A DNA stretch of 64,000 bases, from contig CAWEWH010000001.1 of NCBI GenBank assembly GCA_963812775.1, positions 124,001 through 188,000 of the forward strand, written 5' to 3'. Of the stretch, positions 56,310 to 64,000 are shown one piece after another. Under the pieces are notes generated by a model, which did no database searches, was not told where the DNA came from, and saw only the letters and a list, made by a program, of their open reading frames with translations. Position numbers and translations under genes: made by a program. Within the stretch, counting starts at the first letter, position 1; every line of letters starts with the position of its first letter. The stretch comes from CAWEWH01 sp963812775 (GTDB taxonomy: Bacteria > Pseudomonadota > Alphaproteobacteria > Rhizobiales > Beijerinckiaceae).

Positions 56310-57068
56310 TCAGCCGCGGCCGACGAACGGCATCTTGGTGGCCATCACCGTCATGAACAGGATATTGGCCTCGAGGGGGAGCTTGGCCATGCTGAGCACC
56401 GCATCGGCCACGTGCTGGACGTCCATGCGCGGCTCGACGCGGACCGAGCCATCGGGCTGTGGCACGCCGTTCTTCATGCGATCGGTCATTTCGGTGGCCG
56501 CGTTGCCAATGTCGATCTGGCCGCAAGCGATGTCGTATGGCCGCCCGTCGAGGGACGTTGAACGGGTGAGGCCGCTGATGGCGTGCTTGGTGGACGTATA
56601 AGGCGAGGAGAACGGCCGCGGCGCATAGGCCGAGATGGAGCCGTTGTTGATGATGCGCCCGCCGCGCGGCGTCTGCGCCTTCATGATGCGGAAGGCCTCC
56701 TGGGTGCACAGGAACGGCGCCGTGAGGTTGGTGTCGACGACGGACTTCCACTGCTCGACGGTGAGGTCCTCGAGCGGCACCGGGGGCGCGCCCGTGCCAG
56801 CATTGTTGAACAGGACGTCGAGCCGGCCGAAGGCCTCCTTGCTCTTGGCGAACAAGGCTGCGATCGCTTTCGCGTCGCGCACGTCGGTCGGCACGGCGAG
56901 CGCGTTCTTGCCGTCGGGGCCGGCCCGCTTCACCGTCTCGTCGAGTGCGTCCTTGCGGCGGCCGGCGAGCGCCACCTTGTAGCCGTCCTTGAGAAAGGCG
57001 AGCGCAACAGCGCGCCCAATTCCCGATCCGGCGCCCGTTACCAGCGCCACGCGTGCTTCAGCCATCAT
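56310..57068 (-). CDS. SDR-family oxidoreductase
   Basis: Classical SDR of about 252 residues from the double ATG at 57068/57065 (GGGAGGAC upstream). It has VALVTGAGSGIGRAVA (cofactor loop), NNAGTG, Ser in INNGSISAYAPR and YTSTK (YxxxK). No odd residues. It precedes the carboxylase gene by 14 bases, so both may act in branched-chain or acyl-CoA breakdown; the substrate is unknown. Confidence 0.9.
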   Translation of the reverse strand: MMAEARVALVTGAGSGIGRAVALAFLKDGYKVALAGRRKDALDETVKRAGPDGKNALAVPTDVRDAKAIAALFAKSKEAFGRLDVLFNNAGTGAPPVPLEDLTVEQWKSVVDTNLTAPFLCTQEAFRIMKAQTPRGGRIINNGSISAYAPRPFSSPYTSTKHAISGLTRSTSLDGRPYDIACGQIDIGNAATEMTDRMKNGVPQPDGSVRVEPRMDVQHVADAVLSMAKLPLEANILFMTVMATKMPFVGRG

Positions 57069-57239
57069 GTCCTCCCGATACGGTTCGACCATAGCAGAGC
57101 GGACGACGGAGGACAGAGGACGCAGGACGGACCACGATCCAGTCGAGGTCCGTCATCCGATGGGAGCTTCGCGCAACGCGAAGGGGGGCTCGGCGTACCG
57201 CGCATTGCAGCGCCCCGCGCGGCGCGGCAATGTCCGCCC

Positions 57240-57983
57240 GTGCCGGAGCCGACCATCCTCATCCTTGCGACGGCCGGCGCCTTCCTCTTGGCCGGCTTCG
57301 TCAAGGGCGTCATCGGCCTCGGCCTGCCGAGCATCAGCATCGGTCTCCTCAGCCTCCTCGTCACACCGATGGAGGCCGCCGCCATCCTGGCGCTGCCCTC
57401 CCTCGTCACCAACGTCGTGCAGCTTGCCGGGCCCCCGCTGGCGCCGCTCGCCCGGCGTCTTGCCTGGCTGCTGGTCGGAACCTGCGTCGGCGTCTGGATC
57501 GGCACCGCGCTGCTGTCCGGCGTCAGCCCAAAAATTTCCACCGCCGTGCTTGGCATCATGACGGCGTTCTATGCGCTCTACGGGCTCGGCACCGTGCCGG
57601 TGACAGTGCCGCCCCGCGCCGAGCCGTATCTCTCGCCGCTCATGGGGGTTCTCACGGGGCTCGGGGCCTCGATCACCGGCGTCTTCATGATCCCGGCCGT
57701 GCTCTTCCTGCAGGCGCTCGGGCTTGGCCGCGACGGCCTGATCCAGGCGCTCGGCCTGTTCTTCACCGTCGCGACGGTGGCGCTGGCGGCAGCCCTCTTC
57801 AAGACCGGCATGTTCACGTCCGCGACCCTGATCCCGACGCTCGTGGCGCTCGCCGCCTCGCTGCTCGGTCTGCCGCTCGGCACGTGGGTCAGACGACGCA
57901 TCGCGCCCGACATGTTCCGGACGATCTTTTTCATTGGCCTCCTGGCGCTCGGGCTTTATCTGATCTGGCGCGGTCTGCGTTGA
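57240..57983 (+). CDS. TauE/SafE family membrane transporter
   Basis: A 247-residue, highly hydrophobic protein with about eight spans and the TauE/SafE feature repeated in two halves: FLLAGFVKGVIGLGLPSISIGLLSL and GVLTGLGASITGVFMIPAVLFLQALGL. I use the GTG at 57240; the open frame upstream lacks hydrophobic character. Family members export sulfite or sulfonates or take up anions. The specific cargo cannot be read here. Followed by the thioesterase gene after 14 bases. Confidence 0.85.
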   Translation: MPEPTILILATAGAFLLAGFVKGVIGLGLPSISIGLLSLLVTPMEAAAILALPSLVTNVVQLAGPPLAPLARRLAWLLVGTCVGVWIGTALLSGVSPKISTAVLGIMTAFYALYGLGTVPVTVPPRAEPYLSPLMGVLTGLGASITGVFMIPAVLFLQALGLGRDGLIQALGLFFTVATVALAAALFKTGMFTSATLIPTLVALAASLLGLPLGTWVRRRIAPDMFRTIFFIGLLALGLYLIWRGLR

Positions 57984-57997
57984 GAGGAGCTCCGCTC

Positions 57998-58438
57998 ATG
58001 CCCTCCCCGCTCCTCACCTATCAGGGCGTCGTCTATCCCTGGCACTGCGACCACATGGGGCACATGAACGTCACGTGGTATGTGGGCAAGTTCGACGAGG
58101 CCGCCTGGACTCTCTTCGCCGCCATCGGACTGACGGGCTCGTTCTTTCGCGACAATGAGCGCGGTGTCGCCGCCGTCGAGCAGACGCTCACCTACAAGAA
58201 GGAGCTGAACCCCGGCGACACGCTGGTGATCCATTCGTGGGTCGTCGAGATGCGCGAGAAGGGAATGAGCTTCGCGCACGACATGCGCAAGGCCGACACC
58301 GACGAGCTTGCCGCCACCTGCCGCCAGACCTCGCTGTTCATCGACACGACGACGCGCAAGACCGCCGCCTTTCCGCCTCACGTCGCCGCCAAGGCGCGCG
58401 CGCTCATCATCGGGCCGGCAAGCGAAAATGCCCGTTGA
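57998..58438 (+). CDS. Acyl-CoA thioesterase (4-hydroxybenzoyl-CoA thioesterase-like hotdog)
   Basis: A 146-residue hotdog-fold protein started at the ATG at 57998 (GAGAGGAG upstream). It has the 4HBT site CDHMGHMNVTWYVGKFDEA, with the catalytic Asp before the HxGHxN segment, and the helix-closing ELNPGDTLVIHSWVVEM. It hydrolyses acyl-CoA to free acid. The exact acyl group is unknown. Confidence 0.9.
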   Translation: MPSPLLTYQGVVYPWHCDHMGHMNVTWYVGKFDEAAWTLFAAIGLTGSFFRDNERGVAAVEQTLTYKKELNPGDTLVIHSWVVEMREKGMSFAHDMRKADTDELAATCRQTSLFIDTTTRKTAAFPPHVAAKARALIIGPASENAR

Positions 58439-58509
58439 CGCCATGGCCCCGAAATGGGCTAGTCTGCCCGCAACATCCGATCATCGCACGAAGGTTTAGG
58501 GGGAAATCC

Positions 58510-59598
58510 ATGAAGGCTGCCGTTTTTCACGCGCCCAACACGCCGCTGACCATCGAGGACGTGAACCTGCAGAAGCCGGGCTCGCGCGAGGTCCTGATCC
58601 GCACCAAGGCAGCCGGCCTCTGCCATTCCGACTTGCACTTCATCGAGGGCCTCTACCCGCACCCCACCCCCACTGTCCTCGGACATGAATCCGCCGGCGT
58701 CGTCGAGGCCGTTGGCTCCGATGTCACTTACGTGAAGCCCGGCGACCACGTGGTCACCTGTCTCTCGGTGTTCTGCGGCACCTGCGACTACTGCACGACC
58801 GGCCGCACCGTGCTCTGCAACAACACCGATGTGAAGCTGATGCCGGGCGTGTCGAAGCGCCTGTCGTGGCAGCGCTCCGAACAGCTCCATCAATTCCTCA
58901 ACCTGTCGTCGTTCGCCGAGCAGATGCTGGTGCACGAGAACGCCGTGGTGAAAATCAGGAAGGACATGCCGCTCGAGCTTGCAGCGCTGATCGGCTGCGG
59001 CGTCATGACCGGCTACGGCGCCGTGGTCAACACCGCCAAGGTGACGGCCGGCGAAACGGTGGCGGTGATCGGCTGCGGCGGCGTCGGCATGGCGGCCATC
59101 AACGGCGCCGCCATCGCGGGCGCCGGGCGCGTCATCGCCGTCGACACCAACCCGGTGAAACTGCAGCTCGCCACCAAGCTCGGCGCCACCGACATCGTCG
59201 ATCCCAAGAACGGCGATCCGGTTCAGCAGGTCAAGGACCTCGTCAAGGGCGGCGTCAATCATGCCTTCGAGTGCCTGGGCGCCAAGGCCACCGCCGAGCA
59301 GTCCTTCGCCATGCTGGCGGCGGGCGGCACGGCGACCATCGTCGGCATGGTGCCGTTCGGCCAGAAGATCGAGCTGCACGGCTTCGACTTCCTGCGCGAG
59401 CGCCGCATCCAGGGCTCGTCCATGGGCTCCAACCATTTCCGCGTGGACATGCCGCGCCTCGTCGAATTCTACATGCGCGGCAAGCTGCATCTCGACGACT
59501 GGGTGTCGGCGAAGATCAAGCTCTCGGAGATCAACGAGGGCTTCGCCAACATGAAGGCCGGCAAGGTGGTGCGCAGCGTCATCATGTTCGATGCTTGA
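58510..59598 (+). CDS. Zinc-dependent alcohol dehydrogenase (MDR class III-like)
   Basis: A 362-residue medium-chain dehydrogenase. The catalytic zinc site has GLCHSDLHF and GHESAGVVE; the structural zinc has the C-x2-C-x2-C-x7-C pattern (CGTCDYCTTGRTVLC). The Rossmann motif is VIGCGGVG. A loop after the structural zinc (MPGVSKRLSWQRSEQL) is longer than in horse ADH. Ribosome site GGGGGAAA. It oxidises an alcohol or aldehyde adduct; the neighbouring thioesterase hints at fatty or aromatic alcohols. Confidence 0.9.
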   Translation: MKAAVFHAPNTPLTIEDVNLQKPGSREVLIRTKAAGLCHSDLHFIEGLYPHPTPTVLGHESAGVVEAVGSDVTYVKPGDHVVTCLSVFCGTCDYCTTGRTVLCNNTDVKLMPGVSKRLSWQRSEQLHQFLNLSSFAEQMLVHENAVVKIRKDMPLELAALIGCGVMTGYGAVVNTAKVTAGETVAVIGCGGVGMAAINGAAIAGAGRVIAVDTNPVKLQLATKLGATDIVDPKNGDPVQQVKDLVKGGVNHAFECLGAKATAEQSFAMLAAGGTATIVGMVPFGQKIELHGFDFLRERRIQGSSMGSNHFRVDMPRLVEFYMRGKLHLDDWVSAKIKLSEINEGFANMKAGKVVRSVIMFDA

Positions 59599-59666
59599 GC
59601 GGCTGGCGTGACTGTGGCGAGCCGACCCGATTGGGGGCCGGCAACGCCTCGCAAGACGCCACGTGG

Positions 59667-60551
59667 TCAGCGGTCCTTCATCGTCGGATCGAGGGCGATC
59701 CGCAAGGACTCACCCAGCGCATTGAAGGCAAGCGCGATCACCAGGATGGCGAGTCCAGGCGCATACATCTGTTCCGGCGCGATCTCCATATATTGATAGG
59801 CGCGCGCCAGCATCGCGCCCCAGCTCGGGTTGGGGGGTTGGATGCCGAGGCCGAGGAAGCTCAAGCTTGCTTCGGCCAAGAGCGCGGCCGCGAGCAGCAG
59901 CGTGACTTGGACGATCACCGGCTGCAGTGAATTCGGCAGGACGTGCTTCCAGAGGATGTGATGCGCAGGAGCGCCGAAGCAGCGTGAGGCGTCGACATAG
60001 AGTTCCTGCCTCACCGTGAGCGTGCGCGCCCGGACGATCCGCGCCAGGGACGGGAACATCACGATGCCGACGGCAATCATGCCGTTGGTCAGGCCGATGC
60101 CGAGCGCGCCGGTGACCGCGATGGCGAGCACGATCGCCGGAAAGGACAGAAAGGTGTCGATGACGCGGCTGATCAGGTCGTCGGTCCAGCCGCCGAAGAA
60201 GCCGGCGACCAATCCGACTGGCAGCCCGATGGCGACCGCGATGCTGACGGCCAACACGCTGGCATAGACGGTGGCGGGCGCGCCGTAGATCAAGCGGCTG
60301 AAAATGTCGCGCCCGAGATCGTCGGTGCCGAGAAGATGAGCCGCGCTCGGAGGGGCGAGCATGTTGTTGACGTCCTGCGCGGTCGGCGAATACGGCGCCA
60401 GCCATGGCGCCCCTATGGCGACCAAGACCAGGCTGAGCAGGGTCGCCAACGCCAGTGCCGCCCGCACATCGGATGCCAGCCACCGCATGAAGCGGAGCAA
60501 GGGACCCGGCTTCGCAGGCGACCGCCCCAGCGGGATTGCGACATCGGTCAT
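59667..60551 (-). CDS. dppC: Peptide/nickel-type ABC transporter permease (DppC)
   Basis: A 294-residue permease with six spans and the BPD_transp_1 EAA loop (EASRCFGAPAHHILWKHVLPNSLQP). The N-terminal HLLGTDDLGRDIFSRLIYGAP is the family-specific DppC/OppC segment. It forms the membrane channel with DppB. Its ATG overlaps the dppB stop (ATGA). Confidence 0.92.
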   Translation of the reverse strand: MTDVAIPLGRSPAKPGPLLRFMRWLASDVRAALALATLLSLVLVAIGAPWLAPYSPTAQDVNNMLAPPSAAHLLGTDDLGRDIFSRLIYGAPATVYASVLAVSIAVAIGLPVGLVAGFFGGWTDDLISRVIDTFLSFPAIVLAIAVTGALGIGLTNGMIAVGIVMFPSLARIVRARTLTVRQELYVDASRCFGAPAHHILWKHVLPNSLQPVIVQVTLLLAAALLAEASLSFLGLGIQPPNPSWGAMLARAYQYMEIAPEQMYAPGLAILVIALAFNALGESLRIALDPTMKDR

Positions 60552-61504
60552 TGATCAATCCTGGGGTCCACGACTGCGCACAGCAGGTCGGTAAGGAGGT
60601 TTACCAGAATCACGATAATCACCATCGTGAACACCACCCCTTGCACGATGGGGAAATCGCGCTGGATTGCGCCGCGAACGATGAGGCTGCCCATGCCGGG
60701 GATCGCGAACACGGCTTCGACCACGACAGTCGCGGCGAGCATGCGGTTCACCAGCAGGCTGATGACGGTGAGCAAGTTAACGCCGACGTTCTTGAGGCCA
60801 TGCTGCCAGAGGATTCTGGTCATCGACAGGCCCTTGGCGTGCAGCGTCCGCACATATTGCGAGGACAGGACCTCGAGCAGCGAGCCGCGCAGTTGCCGCG
60901 CCACCTCGGCCATGCCGTAGGCGGCAATCGCAATCGCAGGCAGCAAGGCGTGCCGAATGGCCTCCCATGGCGACGCCGTCAACGACTTGGCGCCCGTCGC
61001 CGGCAGCCAGTTTAGCTTCAGGGAGAGCTCGGCGACCAGGATCATGGCCAGCCAAAAGCCCGGGACCGCGACGCCGAGCGACGCCAGCATGCTGACGATC
61101 TTGTCGACCCAGCCGTCCGCCTTGACGGCCGCGACGATCCCCATCGGGATTCCCGTGAGAAGGGCCAGCAGCAAGGCGATCGACACGATCAGCAACGTGT
61201 TCGGAAGGGCGCGCGATATCGAGACCGCAACCTTCTCGCCGGAGAGCAGCGATTGCGAAAGGTCGCCCTGCACGGCCTTGCCGAACCACGATCCGTATTG
61301 CAGCAGGAAGGGCTGGTCGAGACCGTAGATCTTTCTGATCTCGTCGATGCGCGCATCGGTGGCGTTCTCGCCCGCCAGGGTCACCGCGATGTCCCCCGGC
61401 ACCAGCTTGAGCAGCGAGAACACCATGAAGGTCGCCAGCAGGATGACCGGAAGCGCCTGCAGCAGACGGCTGCCGATCACCTTTGCCGGGCTGCGCCGTG
61501 CCAT
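60548..61504 (-). CDS. dppB: Peptide/nickel-type ABC transporter permease (DppB)
   Basis: A 318-residue permease: first span LLQALPVILLATFMVFSLLKLVPGD, the conserved LVPGDIA, and the EAA loop (YVRTLHAKGLSMTRILWQHGLKNV). Normal DppB. It starts 3 bases after the binding-protein gene and overlaps dppC. Confidence 0.92.
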   Translation of the reverse strand: MARRSPAKVIGSRLLQALPVILLATFMVFSLLKLVPGDIAVTLAGENATDARIDEIRKIYGLDQPFLLQYGSWFGKAVQGDLSQSLLSGEKVAVSISRALPNTLLIVSIALLLALLTGIPMGIVAAVKADGWVDKIVSMLASLGVAVPGFWLAMILVAELSLKLNWLPATGAKSLTASPWEAIRHALLPAIAIAAYGMAEVARQLRGSLLEVLSSQYVRTLHAKGLSMTRILWQHGLKNVGVNLLTVISLLVNRMLAATVVVEAVFAIPGMGSLIVRGAIQRDFPIVQGVVFTMVIIVILVNLLTDLLCAVVDPRIDQ

Positions 61505-61507
61505 TCC

Positions 61508-63076
61508 TCAGCTCTCCAGCCAAACGTCGTCATATCTCGGCTTGCCGAGCAGATTGCTCCTGTAGCCCTGGACGCGCTTGTTCATGGCAACCAGCTCGTA
61601 TTGGAACGCCAGAGGTGAGACCAAGGCATTCTCCATGACGAGACGTTGGACCTTGGCGAAGGCCTGGGTGCGGGATTCGATGTCCTCGGTGGCGCGGGAC
61701 TCCTGGATGGCCTCCTCCAGTCCCGCCGGCACCGGCGCACGGCCGGCATTGAAGTAGGCGTCCTTGGTGAACATCAGCGCGTAGGTCTGGCTCGGATCTG
61801 GCCGTCCCGTCCATGCCGCAAGCAAGGCCGAGCCCCGCTTCTCGGCGCCGAAGAAGGCGCCCGCCGCCTCGGCGACGGGCGATGTCTTGAACTGCAGAGC
61901 AAAGCCGGCCTTGCGGAGCTGCTCGATCAAGATTTCCTGTCGCTGGACCGAATCCTGATCCGGATAGCCGCCGATCTCGACGACCGTGCCTTCCTTGAAA
62001 TTGGCCTCGGCGAGCAGTTGCCGCGCCTTGGCCACGTCATACGGGTAGAGCTCCGCCACCGACTTGTCGTAGGCCCAATGCGCCTTGGGCAAATTCATGT
62101 AGGCCGGCTCGGCAAGCCCGGCGAGGGATGCCTTCACGAGGGCCTCCCGGTCGATGGCGAAATTGAACGCCCTGCGCACGCGAACATCGTCGAATGGCGG
62201 CTTCCCCCAATTGAAGAAGATCTGGAAGACGTAGAGCGTCGGGCCGGTGACGACCCTGAGATTGCTCGCCCGCTCGACCACGGCCTTCTGGCGCGGCGGC
62301 AACTGGTAGACGAGATCATTCTGGCCCGCCGTCACCGAGCGCACTCCCGTCGTCAGCTCGGGAATGATGTTGAACTCGATCCCGTCCGGATACGGCCGGT
62401 TAGGCTTCCAATACTTCTCGTTGCGCTTGACGATGATGCGTTCGCCATCCGCCCAGCTGACGAACGTGAAGGCGCCGGTCCCGACCGGCGTGCGGTTGAG
62501 GCTGCCGCCCGCGCTCGCCCGCAAGGCCGTGGGCGACACCATCATCCCGGCGCGGTCTGAGAGGATCGCGGGCAGCGCGGAATCGGGCGCATTGAGCTTG
62601 ACGGTCACCTGCATCGGTCCCGTCACCTCGACCGACTCGACGGTGGCAATATCGGCCTTGATGTTCGATTTGGCGTCGGTCTTGTTGCGATCGAAGTTGA
62701 ACTTCACTGCCGCCGCGTCGAGAGGAGTGCCATCATGGAACGTCACGCCGCCGCGGATGTTGAGCACCAGCGTCTTCGGGTCCTTGAAGCTCCAGTTCTC
62801 CGCGAGTCCCGGCTGCGGCTTCAGCGTCTCATAGTTCCACTCGGTGAGCGTATCGTACATCGTGTAGAGGAACGTGTGGTCCGAGCCGGCCCCGCCCGTC
62901 GTCGGATCGAGGCTCGACGGATTCGTGAAGGCCGAGATACGCAACGTCCCGCCGCGTTTTGCCGCGCCCTGTCCCAGGGCGTTGCCGCCGAGCGTGACAT
63001 AGGCCGCCGCCCCGCTCGCCAGGGCAACAACGTCGCGCCGCGTGATCGCGGCACCCTTGAGACCGGTTCTTGTCAT
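61508..63076 (-). CDS. dppA: Peptide/nickel-type ABC transporter substrate-binding protein (DppA)
   Basis: A 522-residue protein from the ATG at 63076, which overlaps the ATPase stop (ATGA). It carries a twin-arginine-type leader (ITRRDVVALASGAAAYVTLGG) followed by KRGGTLRISAFTNPSSLDPTTG, the SBP_bac_5 start. Two-lobed family features include ENWSFKDPKTLVLNIRGGVTFHDGTP. TAT export is suggested by the RR pair. Ligand unknown (peptide, glutathione or nickel complex). Confidence 0.9.
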   Translation of the reverse strand: MTRTGLKGAAITRRDVVALASGAAAYVTLGGNALGQGAAKRGGTLRISAFTNPSSLDPTTGGAGSDHTFLYTMYDTLTEWNYETLKPQPGLAENWSFKDPKTLVLNIRGGVTFHDGTPLDAAAVKFNFDRNKTDAKSNIKADIATVESVEVTGPMQVTVKLNAPDSALPAILSDRAGMMVSPTALRASAGGSLNRTPVGTGAFTFVSWADGERIIVKRNEKYWKPNRPYPDGIEFNIIPELTTGVRSVTAGQNDLVYQLPPRQKAVVERASNLRVVTGPTLYVFQIFFNWGKPPFDDVRVRRAFNFAIDREALVKASLAGLAEPAYMNLPKAHWAYDKSVAELYPYDVAKARQLLAEANFKEGTVVEIGGYPDQDSVQRQEILIEQLRKAGFALQFKTSPVAEAAGAFFGAEKRGSALLAAWTGRPDPSQTYALMFTKDAYFNAGRAPVPAGLEEAIQESRATEDIESRTQAFAKVQRLVMENALVSPLAFQYELVAMNKRVQGYRSNLLGKPRYDDVWLES

Positions 63077-64000
63077 GTGAGTCCTCCCGCAGGTTTTTCG
63101 CTGACGTGGCTTTGCAAGAAATTCGGTTGATCGGCGAAATGGCATGCGACCCACTGGTCCGGCGCCAGCTCGCGCCAGGCGGGCGTCGTCGCGGCGCAGA
63201 CATCCTGCGCGTATCGGCAGCGGGTGCGAAAACGGCAGCCGGATGGCGGGTCGATCGGGCTCGGGATTTCGCCCTTCAGGATGATGCGATTGTCACCGCG
63301 CATCGTCGATGGCAGCGGCAGCGGCTCAGCCGACAGGAGGGCTTGCGTATAGGGATGCAGGGGTCGCCGCGAGACCCCTTCCGTCGGTCCCATCTCGACG
63401 AAGCGGCCGAGATACATCACCGCGATGCGATTGCTGATGTGCGAGACGACGGACAGATCGTGCGTGATGAACACATAGGTGAGACCGAGGTCCCGCTGCA
63501 GCTGGGCGAACAGGTTCAGCACGTCGCCGCGTATGGACATGTCCAGCGCCGCCACCACCTCGTCGCAGACGATCAGCTTCGGACGCAGCGTCAGCGCCCG
63601 CGCGATCAGCACGCGTTGCTTCTGGCCGCCGGAGAGCTGATGCGGATAGCGACCATGGACCTCCTGCGTCAAGCCGACACGATCCATCGAATCGCGGGCG
63701 CGGGCCAGCCGCTCCTCCTTCGTGCCGACCCGCGCCAGCTCGAGGGGCTCGAGAACCGACGATATCACCGTCATGCGCGGATTAAGCGCGGCGTTGGGGT
63801 CCTGGAAGATGATCTGGTAGTCGCGGCGGTGGCTTTGAAAGGCGCGCCGCGGCAGCTCTTGCGGGTTCTTGCCATTGTGAAGGATGGCGCCGGCGGTCGG
63901 CTTCTGCAGGAAGACCAGGGCGCGGCCGATCGTGGTCTTTCCCGATCCGGACTCGCCGATGATACCGAAGGTCTCCCCGCGCCTTATGTCGAAATTGACT
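63073..64000 (-). CDS. Peptide/nickel-type ABC transporter ATPase (DppF/OppF type), 5' end outside window
   Basis: The frame is open to the window edge at 64000. It reads ...NFDIRRGETFGIIGESGSGKTT (Walker A), IIFQDPNAALNPRM (Q-loop), LSGGQKQRVLIARAL (signature), CDEVVAALDMS (Walker B and D-loop, with VA in place of the usual PVS) and VFITHDLSVV (switch His). The C-terminal oligopeptide-type domain has CRFRTRCRYAQDVC. It powers the DppBC permease. The first of the usual two ATPase genes would lie beyond the edge. Confidence 0.9.
   Translation of the reverse strand, partial: VNFDIRRGETFGIIGESGSGKTTIGRALVFLQKPTAGAILHNGKNPQELPRRAFQSHRRDYQIIFQDPNAALNPRMTVISSVLEPLELARVGTKEERLARARDSMDRVGLTQEVHGRYPHQLSGGQKQRVLIARALTLRPKLIVCDEVVAALDMSIRGDVLNLFAQLQRDLGLTYVFITHDLSVVSHISNRIAVMYLGRFVEMGPTEGVSRRPLHPYTQALLSAEPLPLPSTMRGDNRIILKGEIPSPIDPPSGCRFRTRCRYAQDVCAATTPAWRELAPDQWVACHFADQPNFLQSHVSEKPAGGLT

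Overview
The window comes from a high-GC alphaproteobacterium, most likely order Hyphomicrobiales (Rhizobiales). The markers are divK and pleD side by side followed by a DUF3572 gene and an alphaproteobacterial-type dinB, an EipB-family envelope protein, clpS-clpA, a phasin, DUF1489, and intergenic repeats typical of rhizobial relatives. Genus cannot be fixed from the sequence. No rRNA, tRNA, CRISPR array or complete insertion sequence was recognised.

Layout. 0-7 kb: a serine hydrolase cut by the window edge, a broken UvrD-type helicase end, and a TRAP transporter (dctPQM) plus altronate/galactarate dehydratase operon divergent from a GntR regulator. 7-14 kb: a signalling operon with an eight-GAF histidine kinase, a receiver protein, a receiver-cyclase and the remnant of a third receiver. 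14-16 kb: DUF2182 and DUF1326 genes. 16-30 kb: a catabolic island. Its minus-strand operon encodes a flavin/2Fe-2S reductase, Rieske oxygenase alpha and beta, a thiolase-like protein, a DUF35-SDR fusion, a cyclase-family hydrolase and an SDR. It is flanked by a racemase-fold protein, an alpha/beta hydrolase and a Liv-type ABC importer with a fused permease-ATPase. The gene content suggests uptake and CoA-linked breakdown of an aromatic or cyclic acid. 30-36 kb: a compact satellite-like mobile element with a P4-type integrase, AlpA regulator, a Spo11/topoisomerase VI-A-like protein, an RNR-like TSCPD protein and several small zinc-finger or HTH proteins. 37-59 kb: mostly core genes (divK, pleD, dinB, eipB, GDPD, HIT, clpA, clpS, phasin, DD-carboxypeptidase, acyl-CoA carboxylase, ADH). 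59-64 kb: a peptide/nickel-type ABC transporter running off the edge.

Two themes stand out. First, several enzymes of the catabolic island keep their family fold but lack textbook catalytic residues: the thiolase-like protein, the racemase-fold protein, the alpha/beta hydrolase and the SDR half of the fusion. Second, about twenty single-base frameshifts break otherwise well-conserved genes, including clpS, divK and dinB. Since these hit near-essential genes, assembly error is more likely than pseudogenisation, and the affected genes are annotated here as whole genes with the shifts noted.
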